Shown: piece by piece, positions 33,832 to 40,119 of the stretch | How the letters are laid out: each line of letters begins with the position of its first letter | How positions within the stretch are numbered: the first letter of the stretch is position 1 | Source of the DNA: Dyadobacter sp. CY356 | Lineage (GTDB): Bacteria; Bacteroidota; Bacteroidia; Cytophagales; Spirosomataceae | Reading direction: 5' to 3' | DNA: 40,119 bases | Assembly (NCBI RefSeq): GCF_021440195.1 | Contig: NZ_JAJTSZ010000015.1 | Span: forward strand, 1-40,119 | Translations under genes and position numbers: made by a program | The notes under the pieces: model-generated | What the model saw: only the letters and a program-made list of their open reading frames with translations | What the model was told of the DNA's origin: nothing | Databases searched by the model: none

Positions 33832-33856
33832 TAATTTATTTCCCATTTTTAAGGAC

Positions 33857-33885
33857 AAAAAAGAGCTTGTTTAAAGCTCTTTTTT
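33857..33885 (+). terminator. Intrinsic terminator of the Ddl-like gene
   Basis: AAAAAAGAGCTT (33857-33868) and AAGCTCTTTTTT (33874-33885) form a perfect 12-bp stem with a five-base loop ending in T-rich sequence. It lies 26 bases after the stop. Confidence 0.88.
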
Positions 33886-33990
33886 AGTAAATTTCATTTT
33901 CTACACAGGTTTTCAGGTTTTAAAAAGCTTGAATTTGGTAGCGTAACGATTTATAATTGAGTTTTTTGACCCCGATAATTTGACGAACCA

Positions 33991-36681
33991 ATGGCAAATG
34001 GCGCAGAGAAAGTACGATTAAGCCTACAAAAAGAAAACAAAGGTTGGAAAAAATGGGGCCCATATCTGTCTGAGCGTCAGTGGGGAACTGTACGTGAAGA
34101 TTATAGCGGAAATGGTGATGCCTGGAATTATATAACCCACGAAATGGCTTTATCCAAAACATATCGTTGGGGAGAAGATGGTATCGGAGGTTTTTCTGAT
34201 AATAAACAACACATCTGTCTCTCTTTCGCATTTTGGAACCATCGCGATAAATTTTTAAAAGAAAGGATTTTTGGACTGACAAACCGTGAATCAAACCACG
34301 GTGAGGATGTGAAGGAAATGTATTATTATCTTGATAGTACGCCTACGCATTCTTATACTAAAATGCTTTACAAATATCCTCAGCAACAATTTCCATATGA
34401 CAAACTTCGTCAGGAAAATGGCAAGCGTGGAAAAGAGGATCCGGAGTATGAAATCATGGATACGGGTGTGTTCGATAACAACGAGTATTTCGACATTTTC
34501 ATAGAACACGCGAAGGCAGACGAGGAGGATATCATGATGAAAGTGACGGTGCATAACCGTGGCCCGAAAGATGCGCCGATTACTGTTTTGCCAACAATCA
34601 TGTTCAGAAATACCTGGTCATGGGGATATGAAGCGTTCAATTACAAGCCCATGATGAACGGGATTTCCAACCGTCTGATCGAGGTGACGCACCGCAAACA
34701 TGGAAAGTATAACCTGTATCTGGATAACGCAGATGAACTTTTGTTTTGTGAAAATGAATCAAATCTAAAAAAGTTATACGGGACAGCCAATAATACTGCT
34801 TACCCAAAAGATGGTATAAACGATTATATCGTCAGTGGCAAAAAAACGACGACGGTAAATCCAAATAATATCGGTACAAAAGCATCAGCGCGTTTTACCA
34901 AAACGATCAAAGCGGGTGAAAGTGTTGTGTTTCGGATGCGTTACGTAAATCATTCAATATCAGAACCTTTTGGTGGATTTGAAGATCTCTTCAACAAAAG
35001 GATCCGTGAGGCAGATGAATTTTATGACGATATTCAGAAAGATGTAGCTGACGCTGATCTTCGTTCAATTCAGCGTCAGGCTTATGCCGGGATGTTGTGG
35101 AGCAAGCAATTCTATTATTACAATGTATATGAATGGCTGAAAGGCGATCCTGCCCAGCCGGAACCTAATCAGGGACGAAAATGGGGACGGAATTCAGGTT
35201 GGAAACATTTGTATTCTGCCAACATTATCTCCATGCCCGACAAGTGGGAATATCCCTGGTTTGCCGCCTGGGATTTGGCTTTCCACTGTGTGCCGCTGGC
35301 CAGGGTCGATGCTGATTTTGCCAAACGCCAGCTCGAAATTTTACTACGGGAATATTACATGCACCCCAACGGACAGATTCCTGCATACGAATGGAATTTC
35401 TCTGACGTAAACCCGCCGGTTCACGGTTGGGCAACGTGGAAAGTTTATGAAATTGACCGGGAACAGAATAATGGTGTCGGTGACATCGAATTCCTGGAAA
35501 AAATATTCCACAAACTTCTTCTGAATTTTACCTGGTGGGTAAATCAGAAAGATGATACAGGTAATAACATTTTCAGCGGAGGTTTTCTCGGACTGGATAA
35601 TATTGGTGTATTTGACCGCTCAACACCAATGCCATTCGGTGGGAAATTACAACAGGCAGACGCAACGGGCTGGATGGCGATGTACACGCTGAATATGCTT
35701 CGGATTTCTGTGGAAATTGCTTTGGTACACCCGGTTTATCAGGATATGGCATCGAAATTTTTCGAGCACTTCCTGCACATTGCCGGTGCAATGGAATCTA
35801 TCGGCGGTAAAAATTCGTCGATCAGTCTTTGGGATGAAGAAGATCAGTTTTATTATGATGTAATCCATATCCCAAACGGACAAAGCATATTGTTGAAAGT
35901 GCGTTCGATTGTAGGTTTGATACCTCTTTTTGCGGTAGAAATCCTCGATCCGACTAATCTTGACAAAATGCCGGTTTTCAAACGTCGTGTAGAATGGGTT
36001 TTGGCAAACAGGCCGGATCTGGCCCGTCTGATATCACGCTGGTTTGAGTCAGGAAAAGGAGAAAACAGATTACTATCCATCCTTCGCGGTCATCGGATGA
36101 AGATGATCATGAAACGGATGCTGGATGAAAATGAGTTTTTGTCTGATTATGGCGTACGCGCTTTGTCAAAATATCATAAAGACAATCCGTACAAATTCTA
36201 TATCAACGGAGAAGTTTTGCAGGTAGATTATACACCGGCCGAAGCTTTAACGGATATTATGGGTGGAAATTCCAACTGGCGTGGCCCAATATGGTTTCCG
36301 TTAAATTATCTGATATTTGATTCCCTGATGAAATTCCACGCTTATTATGGAGAGGATTTTCAGATTGAATATCCGACAAATTCCGGCAATCTGGTAACCA
36401 TAAAAGATGCGGCTATGGCGATTGCAAATCGTTTGATCGATATATTCAAAAAAGATGCAGAGGGTAGAAGAGCATTCAACGGTGATGATGAGAAAATGCA
36501 GACGGATCCGAATTTCAGCGACCATATCTTATTCTATGAATATTTCCATGGAGACAACGGAAGAGGTTGCGGGGCAAATCACCAGACAGGCTGGACGGGT
36601 TTGGTAGCAGAGCTGATTCTTAAAACTTCACAGGAAAAAATGAAAGAAGTGGCCCGGGAAGAATTGCCGGTAAGTAAGTAA
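33991..36681 (+). CDS. GH63-like glucosidase (MGH1-type)
   Basis: The 896-residue protein is of the glycoside hydrolase family 63-like (mannosyl-oligosaccharide glucosidase-type) group with an (alpha/alpha)6 barrel. Conserved blocks are WKKWGPYLSERQWGTVREDYS near the start, YPWFAAWDLAFHCVPLA (Trp427-Asp428), HPNGQIPAYEWNFSDVNPPVHGWATW, and GGNSNWRGPIWFPLNYL with HQTGWTGLVAEL at the C-terminus. It would release glucose from alpha-glucosides; the exact linkage cannot be told. No signal peptide is seen, so it is probably cytosolic. Its start is the first Met before ANGAEKVRLS. The phospho-sugar mutase gene follows, which fits use of internal alpha-glucans or similar sugars. Confidence 0.85.
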   Translation: MANGAEKVRLSLQKENKGWKKWGPYLSERQWGTVREDYSGNGDAWNYITHEMALSKTYRWGEDGIGGFSDNKQHICLSFAFWNHRDKFLKERIFGLTNRESNHGEDVKEMYYYLDSTPTHSYTKMLYKYPQQQFPYDKLRQENGKRGKEDPEYEIMDTGVFDNNEYFDIFIEHAKADEEDIMMKVTVHNRGPKDAPITVLPTIMFRNTWSWGYEAFNYKPMMNGISNRLIEVTHRKHGKYNLYLDNADELLFCENESNLKKLYGTANNTAYPKDGINDYIVSGKKTTTVNPNNIGTKASARFTKTIKAGESVVFRMRYVNHSISEPFGGFEDLFNKRIREADEFYDDIQKDVADADLRSIQRQAYAGMLWSKQFYYYNVYEWLKGDPAQPEPNQGRKWGRNSGWKHLYSANIISMPDKWEYPWFAAWDLAFHCVPLARVDADFAKRQLEILLREYYMHPNGQIPAYEWNFSDVNPPVHGWATWKVYEIDREQNNGVGDIEFLEKIFHKLLLNFTWWVNQKDDTGNNIFSGGFLGLDNIGVFDRSTPMPFGGKLQQADATGWMAMYTLNMLRISVEIALVHPVYQDMASKFFEHFLHIAGAMESIGGKNSSISLWDEEDQFYYDVIHIPNGQSILLKVRSIVGLIPLFAVEILDPTNLDKMPVFKRRVEWVLANRPDLARLISRWFESGKGENRLLSILRGHRMKMIMKRMLDENEFLSDYGVRALSKYHKDNPYKFYINGEVLQVDYTPAEALTDIMGGNSNWRGPIWFPLNYLIFDSLMKFHAYYGEDFQIEYPTNSGNLVTIKDAAMAIANRLIDIFKKDAEGRRAFNGDDEKMQTDPNFSDHILFYEYFHGDNGRGCGANHQTGWTGLVAELILKTSQEKMKEVAREELPVSK

Positions 36682-36833
36682 TTCCGGATTATTTTTACTT
36701 TTATATTATTAATTACTCAACTGAGAACGATATTTTTAGTCTTTATACACAACATAAGCGTAATACCGCTATGTTGCCGACAACGACTTATTTTAAAATT
36801 AACTGTTTCTGAAATCCATCTTTCAATTTAATT

Positions 36834-38597
36834 ATGACCGCACAATTAGATCCTACTGTTCTGGCCAAAGTAAAAACCTGGCTTGAAGGCGATTACGATA
36901 TCGATACGAAACAATCAATCCAGCAATTGATTGATGAAGAAAATGATACTGAACTTACTGACGCATTTTATAAGGATCTTGAATTTGGAACGGGTGGTTT
37001 ACGTGGATTGATCGGTGTAGGTTCAAACCGGATGAATCGTTACACGGTGGGAACTGCCACGCAAGGTTTGGCAAATTATCTTAATAAAGCATTCCCAAAT
37101 CAGGAGATTAAGGTTGCAATAGCTTATGACAGCCGTATAAAATCGGACGAGTTTTCGCAGATTATTGCCGATATTTTTTCTGCAAGCGGAATCACGGTTT
37201 ATCTTTTCGAAGCACTTCGTCCAACGCCTGAACTTTCTTTCGCAATCCGCCAATTGGGTTGCCAGAGTGGTGTTGTAGTTACAGCTTCTCATAACCCGAA
37301 AGAATACAACGGATACAAGGCTTACTGGAACGACGGCTCACAAGTTGTGGCTCCTCATGATTCCAACATTATAGATGAGGTAAACGCAATCAAATCGATT
37401 GATGATATTAAATTTGAAGGTGATGCGTTAAAAATTATCAAAATCGGAGCAGATATTGATGAAAAATATCTTGACCATATTCTGTCACTTTCAATTTCCA
37501 AAGATGCGATTGCCCGTCAGAAAGATTTAAAGATCGTTTACACGCCTTTGCATGGAACCGGTGTTACGCTTGTTCCGCCGTTGTTGAAAAAAATGGGTTT
37601 TGAATCGGTTACTGTTATTGAAGAACAGGCAGAGCCAAATGGTAACGGCCAGTTCCCAACCGTTGTTTATCCAAATCCTGAGGAAAGCGAAGCAATGTCC
37701 ATGGCTGTGAACAAAGCAAAGGAAATTGACGCTGATCTTGTTTTAGGAACAGACCCTGATGCTGACAGAGTTGGTATTGCTGCGAAAAACCATCATGGCG
37801 AAATCCAGCTTTTAAATGGTAATCAGACTGCCAGTGTTCTGATCTATTATCTTTTGAATGCATGGAAAGACGCAGGAAAATTAACCGGAACACAGTTTGT
37901 TTGTAAAACGATTGTTACTACGGATCTGATTGATAAAATGGCTGCGTCTTATGACGTGAAATGCTACAATACATTGACCGGTTTCAAATACATCGCTCAG
38001 GTAATCCGTGAGAAAGAAGGTATTGAACAATTTATTGGTGGTGGCGAAGAAAGTTATGGTTATCTGATCGGCGATGCTGTTCGTGATAAAGATGCTATTG
38101 CTTCCTGCGCCATGATCGCGGAATTAACAGCTTATGCAAAAGACAAAGGTTTAAGTCTTTTCGATATGCTGATTGAAATCTACAAGAAATTCGGATTCTA
38201 TTATGAAGGGTTGATTTCTTTAACCAAAAAAGGAAAAACCGGAGCAGAAGAAATCCAGCAAATGATGGCTGACTTCCGTGCAAATCCACCTAAGACGTTG
38301 GCTGGTTCGGACGTAATCCGTATGGATGATTACAAAGCCTTGACAACAACCGATTTTACTTCCGGAACAACAACTTCAATTCCATCAGGAGAAATGGGTA
38401 TCGAATCATCGAACGTACTTCAGTTCTTTACGGTCGATGGTACTAAATTTACATGCCGCCCATCCGGAACGGAGCCGAAAATTAAATTCTATGTTGGTGT
38501 TCGTGCTGAGCTTGCAGGCAAAGACGAATTTGATAGCGTTTATGCCGGATTGAAGGACAAAGTGAAAGCAATAGGCGAGGAGTTGGGACTGAAATAA
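36834..38597 (+). CDS. Phospho-sugar mutase (phosphoglucomutase/phosphomannomutase family)
   Basis: The 587-residue alpha-D-phosphohexomutase moves phosphate between C1 and C6 of hexose phosphates. The catalytic phosphoserine is Ser152 (TASHNPKEYNGYK). Mg binding uses Asp307, Asp309 and Asp311 (DPDADR), the sugar loop is GGGEESYGYL, and the phosphate loop is CRPSGTEPK (541-549). Its length matches the PgcA/PGM2-like group rather than the shorter ManB type. It follows the GH63-like glucosidase by 152 bases on the same strand and ends in a strong terminator. Confidence 0.94.
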   Translation: MTAQLDPTVLAKVKTWLEGDYDIDTKQSIQQLIDEENDTELTDAFYKDLEFGTGGLRGLIGVGSNRMNRYTVGTATQGLANYLNKAFPNQEIKVAIAYDSRIKSDEFSQIIADIFSASGITVYLFEALRPTPELSFAIRQLGCQSGVVVTASHNPKEYNGYKAYWNDGSQVVAPHDSNIIDEVNAIKSIDDIKFEGDALKIIKIGADIDEKYLDHILSLSISKDAIARQKDLKIVYTPLHGTGVTLVPPLLKKMGFESVTVIEEQAEPNGNGQFPTVVYPNPEESEAMSMAVNKAKEIDADLVLGTDPDADRVGIAAKNHHGEIQLLNGNQTASVLIYYLLNAWKDAGKLTGTQFVCKTIVTTDLIDKMAASYDVKCYNTLTGFKYIAQVIREKEGIEQFIGGGEESYGYLIGDAVRDKDAIASCAMIAELTAYAKDKGLSLFDMLIEIYKKFGFYYEGLISLTKKGKTGAEEIQQMMADFRANPPKTLAGSDVIRMDDYKALTTTDFTSGTTTSIPSGEMGIESSNVLQFFTVDGTKFTCRPSGTEPKIKFYVGVRAELAGKDEFDSVYAGLKDKVKAIGEELGLK

Positions 38598-38616
38598 TCT
38601 TATTATTGCGTTACTG

Positions 38617-38654
38617 AAAATTCCAACCGGGAAATATTTCCAGGTTGGAATTTT
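38617..38654 (+). terminator. Intrinsic terminator of the phospho-sugar mutase gene
   Basis: AAAATTCCAACC (38617-38628) pairs exactly with GGTTGGAATTTT (38643-38654) and a T-rich tail follows. The loop contains GGAAATATTTCC (38630-38641), itself a perfect palindrome that extends the stem. Confidence 0.88.
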
Positions 38655-38713
38655 CTTTTGCAACATACCGTCAACATTATCAGTATCAGGATGAAGATTC
38701 CAAACTCCTGATT

Positions 38714-38721
38714 TATCTTTG
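38714..38721 (+). promoter_or_regulatory. Candidate -7 element before the carboxypeptidase-regulatory-domain gene
   Basis: TATCTTTG matches TAnnTTTG. Transcription would start near 38728, downstream of the in-frame TTG at 38724, so the ATG at 38760 is preferred. No good -33 TTTG is seen. Confidence 0.5.
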
Positions 38722-38759
38722 AGTTGAAAAGCACTAACCCGTTAGTTATCCGTCAAATA

Positions 38760-39896
38760 ATGTTTCGTTATCCATCTTTTTTTCAGAGATTGTTTTTATT
38801 AAGCTGCATTTTTAGCTTTATCATCACAATCTCCAATGCTCAACAGAATAATGCAGTTGTACTTACCGGAAAAGTTACAGATGGAAAGACAGGCAAACCC
38901 CTGCCTTTTGCCAATGTTTTTGTAAATAATTCTACGATTGGTACAAATGCAGATGAAAATGGGAACTATCGTTTGACTGGATTGACGATTGGTAGTATCG
39001 AAATGGCTGTTTCGTTTTTAGGATACGAAACGGTCAAGCAAACTTTGAGATTTGAGCAGCCTGGTATTAAAACGGTTCAATTCAAACTCATCGAAGGGAT
39101 GCAGCTAAGCGGAGTAACTGTTTATGCCAGAAAAAATAAAAAACGTGAAAAACACCTGGCGATTATTACCAGAGAATTGTTAGGGAAGTCCCCGTTTGCC
39201 AAACTGTGCAAAATATTAAATCCTGAGGTTTTACGAATTTCTCTTGATGACAATGGTCATCTTAGCGCTCAGACAACTTCCGCGCTGATTATTGAAAATA
39301 ATGCACTGGGCTATAAAATTTTTCAGGATCTTGATGATTTTGATTATTATGAAGGAAAGGTATACTATGGCGGCAGTACGCGTTTTCAATTGTTAACACC
39401 AAAAGACTCTGTTCAAAAAAATCTTTGGCGGAGAAATCAGGTGACCGCATATCAAGGCTCACTTAAACATTTGCTCGCCAGCATGGTTTCTGATAGTTTA
39501 CAGGAAAACGGATTCAAAGTTTATCAGGAAATTCCTGATTCTTTGAGAATGTTTCGTTCTGTAAGAAGCATGAACGGATACAATTACATTTCCAACAATA
39601 TCCATAACAGAATTGAACAGGTAAGAGGTGACAGGCTTATCAGAGATGGCGAATTATCTACTGAAAGGTTTGTGGTATCAAGAACTATGCTTGAAGTTTT
39701 TTATACAAAAAAGCGTGGAAGTTCTCCTTATTCAGATATGCCCTATGCCTATACACAAATCAAATTTCCACAGGGATACGCCGTGATTACGCCCCAAGGC
39801 TGGGTAGTAATGCCCATGGGATTCGAAATTGCCGGTTTTTTAGGCAATGACAGATATTCCACATTGCTGCCGGCAGATTGGAAAAGAGATATTTAA
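38760..39896 (+). CDS. Carboxypeptidase-regulatory-like domain protein, exported
   Basis: The product (378 residues from this start) has a signal peptide (about 1-27, ending SNAQQ) and a carboxypeptidase-D-regulatory-like domain at about 35-115 (VLTGKVTDGKTGKPLPFANVFVNNSTIGTNADENGNYRL). An unassigned C-terminal region of about 260 residues follows, with GFEIAGFLGNDRYSTLLPADW at the end. Such proteins sit in the periplasm or outer membrane of Bacteroidota. No TonB plug or barrel is visible, so it is not a receptor. The ATG is chosen because of the -7 element just upstream; a TTG 36 bases earlier is in frame. Confidence 0.82.
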   Translation: MFRYPSFFQRLFLLSCIFSFIITISNAQQNNAVVLTGKVTDGKTGKPLPFANVFVNNSTIGTNADENGNYRLTGLTIGSIEMAVSFLGYETVKQTLRFEQPGIKTVQFKLIEGMQLSGVTVYARKNKKREKHLAIITRELLGKSPFAKLCKILNPEVLRISLDDNGHLSAQTTSALIIENNALGYKIFQDLDDFDYYEGKVYYGGSTRFQLLTPKDSVQKNLWRRNQVTAYQGSLKHLLASMVSDSLQENGFKVYQEIPDSLRMFRSVRSMNGYNYISNNIHNRIEQVRGDRLIRDGELSTERFVVSRTMLEVFYTKKRGSSPYSDMPYAYTQIKFPQGYAVITPQGWVVMPMGFEIAGFLGNDRYSTLLPADWKRDI

Positions 39897-40045
39897 TAAT
39901 TGTTAGTGGTTAAGGGTTAAGGGTTAATGGGGCTGGTGAGTTGGTTCTTGAATTTTAACAATAAGAAATTGTTAATCAACCTGATCTTTCAAATTTCAAA
40001 TCTGTGATTGCCTGAAATAGGTTGCCCTGAAACGGACAATTAAAC

Positions 40046-40119
40046 ATGAGCAATTCAAAATCTAATTCCAAAAAAAGTACAAAACTGAATATTCGTCCAA
40101 GACGAATATTCAGTGAACA
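40046..40119 (+). CDS. Start of a further gene, cut by the window end
   Basis: An ATG at 40046 opens a frame that runs without stop to the window edge and encodes a basic start (MSNSKSNSKKSTKLNIRPRR...). Only about 24 codons are visible, so the product cannot be named. A perfect palindrome of 14 bp arms (40084-40114) lies inside it. Confidence 0.4.
   Translation, partial: MSNSKSNSKKSTKLNIRPRRIFSE
40084..40114. repeat. Perfect palindrome at the right edge
   Basis: ACTGAATATTCGTC (40084-40097) and GACGAATATTCAGT (40101-40114) are exact inverse copies around a three-base spacer. There is no T-run. It may be a regulatory stem-loop or a protein-binding site near the start of the partial gene. 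Confidence 0.6.

Noticed and set aside
38630..38641. GGAAATATTTCC as a further LexA-like operator
   Set aside because: It lies in the loop of the terminator of the phospho-sugar mutase gene, with no promoter nearby; the match to the dinB boxes is probably chance.

Overview
The window looks like chromosomal DNA from a Bacteroidota member of the order Cytophagales. A Dyadobacter-like genome is my best guess, but this is inferred from gene content and not tested. The support is: GSCFA, DUF1573 and YbbR proteins; a 388-residue NusB-like protein; a TonB-dependent receptor with an N-terminal carboxypeptidase-like repeat; an Mrp protein of the type lacking Cys-x-x-Cys; weak Shine-Dalgarno signals; and several promoters that fit the Bacteroidota -7 element TAnnTTTG. 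Most of the window is ordinary housekeeping gene content with clear functions.

Layout: 0.2-8.5 kb (minus strand) holds a periplasmic M16 protease, a D-tagatose/D-psicose 3-epimerase-like enzyme, an LtaS-type membrane sulfatase-fold enzyme, a lipoprotein, and an operon of ECF sigma factor, 65-residue membrane peptide and Lgt. 8.5-15 kb is a DNA-damage/mutagenesis locus. It has a LexA-like repressor (HTH plus S24 peptidase), a divergent Y-family polymerase (DinB), and a short DnaE-type polymerase, with three near-identical operator-like palindromes between the repressor and dinB. A MazF-type toxin-antitoxin pair sits between dinB and dnaE on the opposite strand, and a 2-oxoglutarate/Fe(II) oxygenase lies just downstream of the repressor. 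15-20.6 kb holds a large TonB-dependent receptor, an 800-base gene-free stretch and an MsbA-like ABC exporter.

21-24.9 kb (plus strand) is a housekeeping run: nusB, a YtxH protein, a DUF1573 lipoprotein, yajC, a YbbR protein and coaE. It converges on dnaX. 26.6-27.8 kb holds a secreted GH16 glucanase preceded by two tandem paralogous 46-codon genes. 27.8-29.1 kb is an array of six ~215-220 bp repeats, each built of nested palindromes with CTCC-NNN-GGAG hairpins. 29.3-40 kb (plus strand) carries a GSCFA protein, an Mrp/NifU iron-sulfur pair, an unusually long D-Ala-D-Ala ligase homologue, a GH63-like glucosidase, a phospho-sugar mutase, a carboxypeptidase-regulatory-domain outer-membrane protein, and the start of one more gene cut by the window edge.

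The most unusual items are the palindromic repeat array with its neighbouring pair of 46-codon genes, the toxin-antitoxin pair inside the mutasome locus with its well-defined operators, and the C-terminal extension of the Ddl homologue that resembles a second copy of its own N-terminal domain. I did not find a CRISPR array, phage, transposase, rRNA or tRNA.
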